A DNA stretch of 64,000 bases from Polaribacter ponticola (GCF_026191475.2 NZ_JAOSLC020000003.1:1-64000), one strand, 5' to 3'. Positions 7,937 through 17,675 are shown, numbered from the stretch's first letter. Numbers and translations are program-made. The notes: a model not told the origin generated them from the letters alone.

Positions 7937-8361
7937 TTCTGGTTTTTATTTACAAGTTTATTGAATGAATTCATATCTAAATTTCTAATACTTTCACGTA
8001 ATTCGTGAACTAAACTCCTTTTTCTCGGTTCAGTTAATTTTATTGGATTTTCAATGTATTTGGAAATAGTATTCATAGTGTTTTCCAAATTCGATTTTAG
8101 TAATTTATTTCCTTTAATTTGACCTTCAATTTCGTGAAGAATATTTATAACTTCTTCATTTTGTGCTTTTGCATTAGCGTTATAACTATTTAATCTTTCA
8201 AGTTTAGATTTTAATTCTGATAAAGTTAATTGGGTTGAATAATTCAATAGTAAATTTATGGCATTCGATATTTTATCTCTTTGGAAAAGAAACAAATATA
8301 TTGCAATTCCAGATGCAAAAATTGTGAAAATGTTTGATGTTATCGAAATGATTTTTTCCAT
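7933..8361 (-). CDS. C8: membrane-anchored coiled-coil protein
   Basis: 142 residues: one N-terminal transmembrane helix (about residues 8-26), then a long charged helical region with coiled-coil character (SELKSKLERLNSYN ... EVINILHEIEGQIKG). First gene of a two-gene cassette with the acidic protein at 7586. No recognised domain. Two-gene cassettes coding a membrane anchor plus a small soluble partner often turn out to be defence or toxin pairs, but nothing here shows it. Confidence 0.65.
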   Translation of the reverse strand: MEKIISITSNIFTIFASGIAIYLFLFQRDKISNAINLLLNYSTQLTLSELKSKLERLNSYNANAKAQNEEVINILHEIEGQIKGNKLLKSNLENTMNTISKYIENPIKLTEPRKRSLVHELRESIRNLDMNSFNKLVNKNQK

Positions 8362-8389
8362 TTATAAAGTTTTGTTCTCAAATTATTGG

Positions 8390-8514
8390 CAACGTGATTG
8401 TATATGAAAAGTAGCAGATTTATTTGTGATACTTTTCGGATTAAAACAAAGATAGCAGAAAAGAACCAAACTTTAAGTTTAGCTCTTAACTGCTATTTTT
8501 TATATACGGTGTTG
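8390..8514 (-). repeat. A8: attC-like site, family III
   Basis: Arms GTATATGAAAAGTAGC and GCTATTTTTTATATAC: 16 pairs, G.T at 7 and 12. The interior lacks the GCGA-capped hairpin and shares blocks with A32 (GCAGAAAAGAAC). Confidence 0.82.
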
Positions 8515-8524
8515 GCAGTAGTTT

Positions 8525-10015
8525 TTATCTTTTCATTTCTACTTCCATTATTCCTTGTCCGTTTTCTCCTAAATATTTTAACAAGACTTCTTGAAAAGCA
8601 CCAGTTCCATTGTCGCTATTAGTGAATATTATAAGACCTTGTTTTGTCTTTGGTATAATAAAAGCGATTGTATGCACTCCTATATCATCTCCTCCGTGAA
8701 CCATTGCAAAATCCTTATTTGAATTAATATTTTCGTCAATCCACCAACCTAAACCAAAATGCTTAAAATCGTTTATTCTAACCTGTTCAGATGCAATTTC
8801 TTTAAATAAATTTTTGGATAGACCAGCTCCATTTAGAACATAATTTACAAAAGTTGTATAGTCTTCAATAGTTGTTAATAAATCGTCTGCTCCATTTGCA
8901 GTATTGTTTTTTAAATTAGGATATAATTCTCCTCCTTTTTCTGTATGCCATTTTGCAAATCTAGATTCATATTGTTCATTCCAAACAAAATTAGTATGAA
9001 ACATTTTTAGAGGTTTAAAGATTAATTCGTCTGCCAATTGCTGAATACTTTTATTAAATTTATTTTCTAACACCTTTCTTAAGTATTCAAATCCTTCTCC
9101 CGAATATTGATATTTCGTTCCTGGCTCAAATTCGAAACTTAACTTACCATTTTCATTATTTCCTCTCCAATTAGAAAATCCTGTTTGATGGCTTAAAATA
9201 ATTCTTGCTGTTAGTTTTTTTGCTCTTGGGTCATTAATTATGTCTGGATCGATATAATATTTATATAAAGCTTCATCTAAACTTAATTTACCTGAATCAA
9301 TTAGTTTTAAGGCTACTAAAGCAGTAATTGGTTTAGTTAATGAAGCAACATTCCAAATCGTGTTTTTGGGTGCTGTTTTTCCTTTTTCTAATTCGCCAAA
9401 AACACTAATTTGTTTAATCTTTCCATCTTCAATATACCCAATTCCTAATGCAGGAATGCTCTTTTGCTCTAGCCATCTTTCTGTTTCTTCCTTGTCGCTA
9501 AATAATAATTTGTTGTCAATTGGTTTGTCAACATCTTTGTGATTATAACTTAAACCTTTGCTTAATTTCCAGTTTCCATTTTCAAGAATCCATAAGTGAG
9601 TATATTTTGCTACACTTGTTAGGTATTCTTCTTTGTTTTTTTCGATAGCATAAAAACTATGTGTTCCAGTTTGAATTGCCCCATATAAAACACCATTATT
9701 ATTTAAAGGAAAAATGTCTAATGATTCTTCATCTATAACTCTTTTTGGTTTATAATCTAACTTACAAAGTCCATTTTCTATACTTTGAATAAATTCAGAC
9801 TTTGATTTTGTAATTCCTCCTTGGTCGTGATAAAACTCGAAGTTATCACTTACTAGTTTTTTGAATTGTATGATGTCACAATTATTAAAACCAATATTAA
9901 AAAGAAGGCTATCTTTTTCTTTTATTGTTTTGTATAGTTCAGATGATTTTTCAACTTGAGCGTTTGCTAATATTGTAAAAAGTAATAGATGAATTAGTAT
10001 GAAATGTTTTTTCAT
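8525..10015 (-). CDS. C9: serine hydrolase with N-terminal SnoaL/DUF4440-like domain
   Basis: About 496 residues from the preferred ATG (MKKHFILIHLLLF, a signal peptide cleaved after NAQ); an upstream extension to 10090 is possible but places charged residues before the signal. Residues about 25-165 look like a DUF4440/SnoaL fold (NFEFYHDQGG ... THLWILENGNWKLSKGLSY). Residues 190-490 are a beta-lactamase/PBP4 domain: SLTK catalytic motif, Y-x-x motif in KYQYSGEG, and HGGDD near the end. Likely periplasmic hydrolase of a small ester or peptide; substrate unknown. Confidence 0.8.
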   Translation of the reverse strand: MKKHFILIHLLLFTILANAQVEKSSELYKTIKEKDSLLFNIGFNNCDIIQFKKLVSDNFEFYHDQGGITKSKSEFIQSIENGLCKLDYKPKRVIDEESLDIFPLNNNGVLYGAIQTGTHSFYAIEKNKEEYLTSVAKYTHLWILENGNWKLSKGLSYNHKDVDKPIDNKLLFSDKEETERWLEQKSIPALGIGYIEDGKIKQISVFGELEKGKTAPKNTIWNVASLTKPITALVALKLIDSGKLSLDEALYKYYIDPDIINDPRAKKLTARIILSHQTGFSNWRGNNENGKLSFEFEPGTKYQYSGEGFEYLRKVLENKFNKSIQQLADELIFKPLKMFHTNFVWNEQYESRFAKWHTEKGGELYPNLKNNTANGADDLLTTIEDYTTFVNYVLNGAGLSKNLFKEIASEQVRINDFKHFGLGWWIDENINSNKDFAMVHGGDDIGVHTIAFIIPKTKQGLIIFTNSDNGTGAFQEVLLKYLGENGQGIMEVEMKR

Positions 10016-10108
10016 TATTTGAATTTTATATTTGATGTAAAATTCATTTTTTTCTTTTAAGAAAGTGAAAAAATAACCCGACAAATTCACGACAATAAAT
10101 TGTCGTGC

Positions 10109-10648
10109 TTATAAAATACTGAAATTCAATCGTATATGTAGTTTGTTGTTTTTCTCTATTTCTGCTGTGTTTCTAATAATAATATATAGGTTAATTATTA
10201 TTAAAGTTAGCATAACAAGCGGAATTATTTCTTTGCTAAAAGAAAACCACTTTGATAAAAACGCGACTAATAGTGTTACAATGAGGAATGATAATGTCCA
10301 TAATATTTGAATAGAAACGATTTGTTTTGTAACAGTATTGATTTCCTTTTTCCAACGCATAAAAATTAGTGGCATAATTATACTACCAAAAGGAACTATC
10401 AGCAATATTATAGAAGATAAATTGATGTATTTAATAAGTTGTTTGTTAATTTTTTCGGCCTCTTTATTTTCTTTTAATAAATCTTCTTTACTTATTCCCA
10501 AAGCTTTACATAAACTTTCTAATGTATACCCTTTAGGTTTTACACCAGACTCAATTCTTTGTATAGTTCTTACAGAAATACCTGATTTTGTAGCCAGCTC
10601 TTCTTGGGTTAAGTTTAGTTTTTCTCTATGTTCTAAAAGTGTTGACAT
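10109..10648 (-). CDS. C9: XRE-type regulator with C-terminal membrane helices
   Basis: 179 residues: HTH_3 domain at residues 1-65 (LTQEELATKSGISVRTIQRIESG), then three to four hydrophobic helices (about 75-98, 108-130, 140-165). A membrane-tethered transcription regulator. It precedes the hydrolase in the same cassette and may control it. The same architecture is found in C25 and C36, with different sequence. Confidence 0.8.
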   Translation of the reverse strand: MSTLLEHREKLNLTQEELATKSGISVRTIQRIESGVKPKGYTLESLCKALGISKEDLLKENKEAEKINKQLIKYINLSSIILLIVPFGSIIMPLIFMRWKKEINTVTKQIVSIQILWTLSFLIVTLLVAFLSKWFSFSKEIIPLVMLTLIIINLYIIIRNTAEIEKNNKLHIRLNFSIL

Positions 10649-10693
10649 TTCTCAAATTTTGTTTAAAAGCAATAAGGGTGTTCAAATTACTGC

Positions 10694-10811
10694 CAACGGT
10701 TTGTATATGATTTGTTGCGTGGTAAAGCAATAAACATTACAAGTACAAGCCGACTAGAAAATCCGCAAGGATTTTCGTAAGCAAGCTATAACTAGCAATA
10801 AATTATATACG
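10694..10811 (-). repeat. A9: attC-like site, family I, interrupted by IS110-A1
   Basis: Arms GTATATGATTTGTTGC and GCAATAAATTATATAC are intact and the hairpin is GCAA-capped, as in A3. After TATATACG the right spacer is broken by the IS; the GTTG core resumes at 12137-12140, where C10 begins. Confidence 0.85.
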
Positions 10812-10856
10812 TCTTAAGTTTGTCTTTTAATAAATTTGATACTTAATCAGAAAGAA

Positions 10857-10930
10857 TAAAAGAGAGAATTAAGGTTACTATATACGGTTGAGTTTAGACT
10901 CAGACAACACTGATAATCCTCTCTCTTTTC
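10857..10930 (+). ncRNA. Presumed bridge RNA, target-binding stem-loop, of IS110-A1
   Basis: AAAAGAGAGA at the left pairs with TCTCTCTTTT at the right, enclosing a large loop. The loop contains TATATACG (10879-10886), identical to the left target flank (10804-10811), and CAACAC (10905-10910), the complement of the GTGTTG expected on the right side of an intact site. That is the left/right guide arrangement of IS110 bridge RNAs. The donor loop should lie downstream towards 11020. Confidence 0.62.
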
Positions 10931-11022
10931 TACTAAAATTACGTTCAGTTCTGTGAGACTTTAGATCTCGATTTTAAGTTGTTGTGATTCCAGTAGGTTA
11001 TTCTTTCATAAAACATTTTCTT

Positions 11023-11994
11023 ATGAATAAATATAGTGAAATTTTTGGAATTGACATTAGTAAAAATGTCTTCGATTGTTATGGTAGTATACAAGGTCAT
11101 TTACAATTCAAGAATGATGAATTAGGCTTTAAAAAGTTTCGCAAATTACTACCCAAAAATAGTTTAGTAGTTATGGAGGCTACAGGTTATTATCATTACA
11201 GGTTTGCTCAGTTTTTGTACAAGCAAGGTATTTGTGTTTCAGTTGTAAATCCTTTGTCTATCAAGCGATTTGTACAGATGAAATTAGCAAAGATAAAAAC
11301 GGATAAGGCTGATGCAAAAGCGATTTGTAATTATGGATTAACCCAAGAAGTACCTTTTTATACTGCACTTACAGATGTTCAAAGTGAATGTTTGCAGTTG
11401 TTTCGCTTGATGGATAATCAATTAAAAATAAGAACGGCTACAAAAAACAAAATTCACGGCGAAAAAGTTTTAGGAATCCCATCACCTTATGTGTATCGTT
11501 CACTAAAACGAACGCTTAAATATTTAGATAAAGAGTTAAAAGGAATAGAGCATAAATTGTTGTCTTTAGTAAAGAAAGAACATCAAAAACAGTTGACGCT
11601 ATTGCAAAGTATTCCTGGTATTGGTTTGAAGACAGCGTTGTTTTTAATAGTAGTTACAGATGGTTTTAAGAAGTTTGAGACGTCATCACAATTGTGTAGT
11701 TATGCAGGAATAACACCCACAATTAGAGAAAGTGGAAGCAGTGTAAGAGGTAGAGCCAGAATAAGCAAAGTTGGTAATAGAAAATTACGGAATTTACTTT
11801 TCTTATGTTCTTTTAGCGCCTATAAACATAATAAGGGTTGTGCAGCAATATTTGAACGAATAACCAACAAAGGAAAGAGTAAAAAACTAGCATTAATCGC
11901 AGTTTCCAATAAACTATTAAAACAATGTTTTTCGATAGTTAAATCAGGAATTCCTTATGATGAAGCTCACGTTTCAGTCTTAAAAGTGAAATAA
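11023..11994 (+). CDS. IS110-A1 transposase (DEDD recombinase)
   Basis: About 323 residues from the ATG at 11023, which aligns with the start of the IS110-A2 protein; an upstream GTG at 10984 only extends it. RuvC-like DEDD domain: FGIDIS, VVMEATGYY, KTDKADAKAI. C-terminal Tnp20 domain with IPGIGLKTA and the Ser region RESGSSVRG. It is clearly related to the IS110-A2 protein. Carries out RNA-guided cut-and-paste through a circular intermediate, according to what is known of the family. Confidence 0.92.
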   Translation: MNKYSEIFGIDISKNVFDCYGSIQGHLQFKNDELGFKKFRKLLPKNSLVVMEATGYYHYRFAQFLYKQGICVSVVNPLSIKRFVQMKLAKIKTDKADAKAICNYGLTQEVPFYTALTDVQSECLQLFRLMDNQLKIRTATKNKIHGEKVLGIPSPYVYRSLKRTLKYLDKELKGIEHKLLSLVKKEHQKQLTLLQSIPGIGLKTALFLIVVTDGFKKFETSSQLCSYAGITPTIRESGSSVRGRARISKVGNRKLRNLLFLCSFSAYKHNKGCAAIFERITNKGKSKKLALIAVSNKLLKQCFSIVKSGIPYDEAHVSVLKVK

Positions 11995-12155
11995 AAAAAT
12001 AAAAGTTATAATGATAATTTTAGCTTGTTGAATTGGAAATAAATCGACCAAAGGAGATTTATTCTACTTCAACAATGCTAGAAGACTATTGCCTAAATTT
12101 AATGAAGAATTTGTTTGGTTTTTAACTCAGTTCTTTGTTGGGCACAGTACTTATT

Positions 12156-13837
12156 TTAGGATGCCCATTTCAGAATACTTTTCCCAATATTTTCACTCCA
12201 TATATTTTCATCTTCCATTTCTTGATTATTCAACCATTGTTTTTCTAGCCAATTTTTAAGTTTTTCAGGGTTATTAAACTTATTTTCAATTCCAGATTTT
12301 ATAAATTCAATGAACTGGTCAATACTTAAAGGAATAATTTTGGTTTTTCCGCCATATAATTTAGTATTAAATCTATTGAGGTTGAAATAATGTGCTAAAG
12401 TTCCTTCGCTAATTTTTGGAGCGACAAATAAGCAATACATCTCCTTGTTTAGAAGTTCTTTTGCTTTTCCAAAATGTCTTGGAACAGATTCACTTTCCAT
12501 CTTATATTGAGTATGACCACCAGACATTGTAACTTCTGTTATAATACCAAAATCTGTATATTCAGATTCAATATCAGGTTTTTGTCCTGGAGCATAATTT
12601 AGAGGCATTCCATCAATGTCCATAATAAAGTTACCATCAACTCTTTTTGCAAAATTTAGCATAACTAAAGCTCTCCAAACATTCCATTCTAGAAATAGAG
12701 GAGCATCAGGCACTTCTTTTTTCTTGATTTGCTCAAATACATTTAGGATGTCAGGAAGTTCCTTATAATCTTTTAATTCGCGTTTCTTCTCTTCAATATT
12801 TTTGGACTTTACAGTAATTCTCAAGTTGTCTAAAATATCTTTAAGTTTTTCGATTGAAGAAGTTTTGTCAAATTCAGAAAGTCCTAAATTTTCTATTTGT
12901 TTAATCAACAGTTCTTTATTATCAGATAATAATTTAATTGAAAAAGGGTTGAATAAATAGCCTTTGAAATCAAGAATAGTTTTAAAATCTTTAGGTTTTC
13001 TGTCTATTTCTTTAAGTAGATAATCTACTTCATCAACTTTTTGTGGTGAAATAATTAATCTAAAAGTTCTTTTTTGAAAAGTAACTAATTCGGTTGCTCT
13101 AATATATCGGACAAATGCATCTGCATAGTCTTTCATATTCGCACGTTTAGTTTTTATGAAATTTTTTAATGTGGTGTCTGAACTCTCTCTCGTTTTTAAT
13201 TTTTTATGTTGAACTTCTTGATGGAAAATTTTAAGAATTTCATTTTCAAAACATTCAGCAACATACATTTTTCTGCTGCCTTTATAGGATTTTGAGTTTT
13301 TTTGGAACTCTTTAATTTTTAAAACAACTTTCTCAAAATCATTATAGTTTGTAAGTTGCGAAAAGAATAAAGCTATTTCAGTTTTTGAAATACTTCCAAG
13401 TTCTTTAACTAGTCTTAATAATTCCAGATAAGGTTTTACACTAAAATCTACTGTTTTAGATTTTGTATGATAAGGAGAAGGAAGTTGAAACTTTAAAAGT
13501 TGTCTAGTGAATGTCTCATCTAATCTTTTTTCTGCTAGTAGAAGTTTACCTGCTTCAGTAAGTTTTACAGTTGGTTTTAAATCAACAAAACCCAATGCTT
13601 TAGGTGCTCTTGTAATTCTATCTCTTGCAGCTAAAGCTGGATTTGCAGGAAAAGTATCTCCTTCATAGTATTCCGAGTCAAATAAAGTTTGAAAAAATCA
13701 ATCTGCACTTGGCTGTTTCCAGACCATTTTTGTCCTTCAAAATTTTCTGATAAAATTTTTATTTCTGGAATTATTTTTTCAATTGTTCTTGGAGATGTGA
13801 ATGCAAATAATGCTTTCGTTTTACTTAAATTAGCCAT
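12156..13837 (-). pseudogene. C10: AlwI-like type IIS restriction endonuclease, one frameshift
   Basis: The N-terminal part (13837 to about 13690, MANLSKTKALFAF...) and the main frame (13690 to 12156, ...DSEYYEGDTFPANPALAARD...) join if one base is added in the A6 run at about 13693. The result is about 560 residues resembling AlwI-family endonucleases (PF09491), with a likely catalytic stretch ESEYTDFGIITEVTM near the C-terminus. It is coded directly after its methyltransferase. The shift may be a sequencing error, in which case the enzyme is intact. Confidence 0.7.
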
Positions 13838-13839
13838 AA

Positions 13840-14804
13840 TTATTCCCAGAAAATTTTATCATCAACTGCCATTGATTTTGTTTGAATGTTATCCTTACCT
13901 GTTTCTAAATATTCAGATATTCTTGAACTAGAAATCTCAATTGATTTATCTGAAATATCACAACCAATATAATTACAGTTGTTTTTGATAGCTGCGATTG
14001 CAGATGAAGCACTTCCTAAAAAAGGGTCGCAAACTGTGAAGCTATCTTCAGAACTTGCGTGCAACATAGCTTGAAAAACTTCTACTGGTTTTTGAGTTGG
14101 ATATTTTGAACTATGTATTCTTTTAAATCTCCAAACATCTGGAAATTTTCTATTTCTTATTTTTCTAGTATTACCATTTGTTGCAAAAATTATATACTCG
14201 TGCCTACGTCTGAAATAATGTCCCATTCCAATATTCACTTTGTCCCAAGTTATTAGGTTTTTTACATCAAAGTGACTACGAACAACACTTCCTAAACTCA
14301 AAAGAGAGTAGGAGTCAAACATAATATAAATATGTCCAGTTGATTTTTTTAAAACCCTTTTACATTCAGATAGAAATTCGTCATAATTTTCTTCACTATC
14401 CTTAAATTCTCCGAACCATTTTCCATTATCTTTTCCTTTATCGGCATATTTACCAACTATTCTTCCTTTTCCAAGTTTGAGCTTGTCATTCATTCCTGAA
14501 TATGCTGGGTCAGTTGCAATAACATCTACACTATTTGAAGGTAATTTTTTTAAGAACGAAATAGCATCATCTTGATAAATTGATACTTTGTTTTTATCTG
14601 AATTATACTTAAAAGTAGCTTCGGCTTTTTTTAATTTTTTTCAATTCTATCTTCTGTATTCTCAATGAATGATAAAATGGTTTGAAAATTCTTTTTTGAA
14701 ATCTCTTCTTCATTGACCAAAGGAATATTTTGCTCAATAATATATTCTTTTAGTCGGCTTTCTGTAATTCCGTATTCGGCTACTATTTCAGATGTTTTAT
14801 ACAT
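13840..14804 (-). pseudogene. C10: DNA adenine/cytosine-N4 methyltransferase, one frameshift
   Basis: The open frame 13840-14493 starts only after motif IV. The true gene begins at ATG 14804 (MYKTSEIVAEYGITESRLKEY, a short HTH-like extension) and needs one base added in an A-run at about 14636. Then VDVIATDPAYSGMNDK (motif IV DPAY), HSSKYPTQKPVEVFQ and VCDPFLGSASSA (FxGxG motif I) follow in order for a beta-class N4/N6 methylase of about 320 residues. Partner of the AlwI-like nuclease; genes are two bases apart. Confidence 0.75.
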
Positions 14805-14870
14805 TCATTTTTGTTTTTTCACAAATTTACAAAATTTTGATTGATGTTCGATGTTTGTTTGTATTGTGCC

Positions 14871-14989
14871 CAACGGTTTTGTGTATGATTAGTGGCGTGA
14901 TTAAGCAACTAATTTAGCAAATAAAAACCGAATAGAAAATCCGCGAGGATTTTCGTAAGTAGGCGAGAACCAGCCATTAATTATACACG
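14871..14989 (-). repeat. A10: attC-like site, family I, interrupted by IS110-A2
   Basis: Arms GTGTATGATTAGTGGC and GCCATTAATTATACAC: 16 pairs, G.T at 7 and 12, with several paired changes against A4 (TGGC/GCCA, GTGTAT/ATACAC). The IS breaks the right spacer after TATACACG; GTTG resumes at 16208. Confidence 0.85.
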
Positions 14990-15036
14990 TCTTAAGTTTG
15001 TAAAACATTAAATTAGATTTATAAACAGAAAGCACA

Positions 15037-15116
15037 AAAGAGAGGAATAAGGTTATTATACACGCAGAAGCCAAGACTTCGTCAACATTGAAAATCCCCT
15101 CTCTTTTCTACACAGA
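15037..15116 (+). ncRNA. Presumed bridge RNA, target-binding stem-loop, of IS110-A2
   Basis: AAAAGAGAGG pairs with CCTCTCTTTT across a loop. The loop carries ATTATACACG (15055-15064), identical over 10 bases to the left flank of its own insertion (14980-14989), and TCAACA (15082-15087), matching the complement of the GTTG core. IS110-A1's guide has TATATACG where this has TATACACG, and each matches its own target. Confidence 0.65.
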
Positions 15117-15202
15117 TTTCGTACAGTTCTATGAGGCTATTTAGACCTCGATTTTAAGTCGTTGAAACTCGCGTAGATTGTCCTTTCACAAAACACTTTC
15201 TT

Positions 15203-16174
15203 ATGATTAAAGACACAAAATATTTTGGGATTGACGTCAGTCATTTAGTTTTTGATGTTACAGATTCAGGAGGTAATTATTACCAATTTAAAAACAGTAT
15301 TACAGGTTTTAAAAAGCTTGTAAAACTCTTAGGTTCTGATAGTCATTGTGTAATGGAAGCCACGGGCTATTATCATTATCAATTGGCTTATTATTTACAA
15401 GAATCTGGTTTTCAATTATCAGTAGAAAATCCATTATCTGTAAAAAGATTTATTCAGATGAAATTGTCAAAGATTAAGACAGATAAGAGTGATTCGAGAT
15501 TAATTTGTGAGTATGCAAAACAAGTAGAATTAAAATTATGGAAAGGTAATTCAAAGCATCAATTAGAATGTTTACAAATGACTAGACTCCTTTCTACCTA
15601 TACAAAACAGAGCACAATGCTAAAAAACAAGATTCATGGCGAATTGGTTTTAGGTACACCAAGTAAAGCAGTTGTAAGTTCTTTAAAACAAAGTTTAAAA
15701 TATCTTGAAAAACAGATGAAAAGTTTAGAGGATAAATTATTAATTTTAGTAAAACAAGAGCATCAAGAAGTTTTAATTAGCTTAAAAAGTATACCAGGAA
15801 TAGGAGATAAGACAGCTCTAATGTTAGTTGTTTTAACAGATGGATTTGAGAGATTTACAAGTGCAAAAGAGTTGTGTAGTTATGCAGGCTTAACTCCCAT
15901 TATTAGGCAAAGTGGAAGTAGCGTAAAAGGACGTCCGAGAATTAGTAAAATAGGCAACCAAAAGCTGCGAAATTTATTATTTATGTGCAGTTTTAATGCT
16001 TGTAAATATAACAAAGCTTGTAAGGCACTTTATGATCGAATTGTTGCCAAAGGGAAGAGTAAAAAACTAGCATTAATAGCAGTATGTAATAAGTTACTAA
16101 AACAGGCTTTTGCAATTGCAAAATCAGGATTAATATATGATAACAACTATAAAAGTACTTTAGTGCAAAATTAA
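15203..16174 (+). CDS. IS110-A2 transposase (DEDD recombinase)
   Basis: 323 residues. DEDD residues in YFGIDVSHLVFD, VMEATGYYHY and KIKTDKSDSRLI; Tnp20 domain with SIPGIGDKTALM and RQSGSSVKGRPR. Related to the A1 transposase over its whole length, but with many substitutions. The reading frame is intact, so it is probably active. Confidence 0.92.
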   Translation: MIKDTKYFGIDVSHLVFDVTDSGGNYYQFKNSITGFKKLVKLLGSDSHCVMEATGYYHYQLAYYLQESGFQLSVENPLSVKRFIQMKLSKIKTDKSDSRLICEYAKQVELKLWKGNSKHQLECLQMTRLLSTYTKQSTMLKNKIHGELVLGTPSKAVVSSLKQSLKYLEKQMKSLEDKLLILVKQEHQEVLISLKSIPGIGDKTALMLVVLTDGFERFTSAKELCSYAGLTPIIRQSGSSVKGRPRISKIGNQKLRNLLFMCSFNACKYNKACKALYDRIVAKGKSKKLALIAVCNKLLKQAFAIAKSGLIYDNNYKSTLVQN

Positions 16175-16225
16175 TGAGTTTTTACTTGTTTTTTACCACA
16201 GTACTTTGTTGCCAGTAGTTATTTT

Positions 16226-16401
16226 TCAGACGTAATTTTTAAAATTCGTTAATAATTCTTTCTGTTTGTCTCTCATACTGCCAACTTTATGGCTTAAAGT
16301 TCCACCACTTTTTTTGCCGTATCTAAAAAAAATGTAAGTTCATTAATGAGTTCCTCCCATTTTTCTATAACTATTTGTTTATGTTCGAAGTTAGTTTTCA
16401 T
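16226..16401 (-). pseudogene. C11: small frameshifted ORF
   Basis: MKTNFEHKQIVIEKWEELIN... begins at 16401 and stops early, but one base in an A8 run near 16330 joins it to RYGKKSGGTLSHKVGSMRDK ending at 16226, about 58 residues in all. It lies downstream of the HNH gene in the same cassette. No family recognised. It could be a real small gene with a homopolymer sequencing error. Confidence 0.4.
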
Positions 16402-16414
16402 AAATTCTTTTCTT

Positions 16415-17170
16415 TCAACTATTTTTAGTGTTATTTTTTAAAAATCTTTCATAAAGTCTTTTAACTTGCACTTGGTTCATATCTTTTCCTTGTCTTGTTT
16501 TCAAACCTTTTTCATTCATTTGCTTTGTTATTTCATAAAAGGTTTTTCCTTTTTTCTTTAATTTCATAATGAATCTAATGTTTTCAACATTTGTTCTATC
16601 AATAAGAGAATTGTGCTTTCGTTTTTTAACTCCTTTTTTTATAGTTTCTTTAGTTATTTTTTTTGGACTTCCAAACTTGTTTTTATTTGCAATTAAGTTT
16701 TTAGAAATTATTATATTAATATTCTCATCTATTAAAGTAAAGTCTTTAGCATCTATAAAATATAGAATAATTGTATCGTTAATTTCATTTCTAAAAAGTG
16801 ATTCCAAAAAATCATCTTCTATTTCTTTAATTCTGTTAAATATTCCTGTAATCTTAATATTAGAAAAAATTTCTTTAAAGTGATTTTTATAATTTTTTCT
16901 GAACTCAAACTTATCTTTACATTTATACTTTTTCTGAATTAACCACCCAGAAAATAGTTCCCAAATTCGACCTTTGTCAAGACCTCTTTTTACATTTTCT
17001 TTATGGTTATCTGTTCTTCTATTACTTTTAATGCCGTGAACTTTCATATGGCAACTTGAACATAAAGGGATAGTTTTTGTTCCACCATAAACTCGAGGAA
17101 TTATATGGTGGTCTTCAGTTGCTTCTTCACCACATTCAAAACATTTTGATGTATTTATAGTAATTTTCAT
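16415..17170 (-). CDS. C11: HNH endonuclease family protein
   Basis: 251 residues. N-terminal HNH/zinc motif: CFECGEEATEDHHIIPRVYGG, then CSSCHMKVHG, so the two Cys pairs and DHH are all present. The rest (about 70-251) is basic, with a possible C-terminal HTH (KKGKTFYEITKQMNEKGLKTR) resembling the recombinase-type DNA-binding segment. Likely a DNA nuclease; defence or homing role unknown. Confidence 0.75.
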   Translation of the reverse strand: MKITINTSKCFECGEEATEDHHIIPRVYGGTKTIPLCSSCHMKVHGIKSNRRTDNHKENVKRGLDKGRIWELFSGWLIQKKYKCKDKFEFRKNYKNHFKEIFSNIKITGIFNRIKEIEDDFLESLFRNEINDTIILYFIDAKDFTLIDENINIIISKNLIANKNKFGSPKKITKETIKKGVKKRKHNSLIDRTNVENIRFIMKLKKKGKTFYEITKQMNEKGLKTRQGKDMNQVQVKRLYERFLKNNTKNS

Positions 17171-17173
17171 TAT

Positions 17174-17448
17174 TTAATGAGAGAATACAACCATAAATGT
17201 AAAATCATTAGAGATGAATCCAATTAAATAACCTAAAATATTTTCATCTTCAACTATTTTTAATTCAATCAATTTTCCGTGTTTTGAATTCATACACGTT
17301 TCAATTTTCCTATAATTTACAAAGTTTTCTTCTGTTAAATTTTCTGTTCTAAATAATGATTTTTCCCCTTTTCAATTAAATCGTTAAAAGAATTATCATT
17401 TATAGAGTTTGTATTCTCAATTAACTTATGAAAGTGTTGTTTTATCAT
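17174..17448 (-). pseudogene. C11: small hypothetical gene, one frameshift
   Basis: MIKQHFHKLIENTNSINDN... from 17448 runs into a stop, but removing or adding one base in the GGGGAAAAA stretch near 17370 joins it to ...SLFRTENLTEENFVNYRKI ... MVVFSH ending at 17174, about 91 residues. First gene of the C11 cassette, just upstream of the HNH gene. No family recognised. Confidence 0.45.
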
Positions 17449-17471
17449 TTCGGTTTTTTTGTAATTACTGG

Positions 17472-17478
17472 CAACGTG
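17472..17478 (-). repeat. A11 (left edge): attC-like site split by IS110-B1
   Basis: Only the CAAC core plus GTG of the left spacer remain before the IS. They complete C11: its left end GTTGCCAGTAGTTA (16208) complements TAATTACTGGCAAC here. The rest of the site is at 18704-18827. Confidence 0.7.
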
Positions 17479-17507
17479 TTTCTTTAGTTTGTAATAAATA
17501 TCTTTAT

Positions 17508-17650
17508 GTAATAACAGAGGAGAACTATAACGTGTTTTAGAATTGTAGTTCCCTTACACGTACGAGTCCTCTGTTGTTATAAAGTTGCAAAGAACCATTT
17601 GGAATACCAGGTTTAAAAAATCCCGATAAAGGAAGTAGTTTTTGCAACAT
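17508..17650 (+). ncRNA. Presumed bridge RNA of IS110-B1
   Basis: The non-coding left end folds: TAACAGAGGA pairs with TCCTCTGTTGTTA around a loop with an inner GAACTA/TAGTTC stem. The loop holds AACGTG (17529-17534), identical to the left flank CAACGTG, and CTTACACGTA (17553-17562), whose complement TACGTGTAAG matches the right flank of the B2 copy at 9 of 10 bases. A second stem-loop (TTGCAAA ... TTTGCAA) could be the donor loop. Confidence 0.6.
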
Positions 17651-17675
17651 ATTTATTCACTCTAATTGTAAAAAT

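Larger units (their letters stand above)
10812..12136 (+). mobile_element. IS110-A1, inserted in the right spacer of A9
   Basis: About 1.3 kb, containing one DEDD transposase gene and a non-coding left end. It has no obvious terminal inverted repeats or target duplication, as usual for IS110. Left junction TATATACG/TCTTAAGTTTG; right junction CAGTTCTTT/GTTGGGC. Ends resemble those of IS110-A2 (TCTTAAGTTTGT left; C-A-G-T-nCTTTG right), which sits at the same point of another site. End positions are accurate to a few bases only. Confidence 0.82.
14990..16207 (+). mobile_element. IS110-A2, inserted in the right spacer of A10
   Basis: About 1.2 kb and the same design as IS110-A1: left end TCTTAAGTTTGT, right end ...CAGTACTTT/GTTGCC, one transposase gene, structured left end. 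It sits in exactly the same position of a different attC-like site, so the site is the target, not a chance location. The two transposases are diverged, so these are two related elements rather than one recent copy. Confidence 0.82.
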
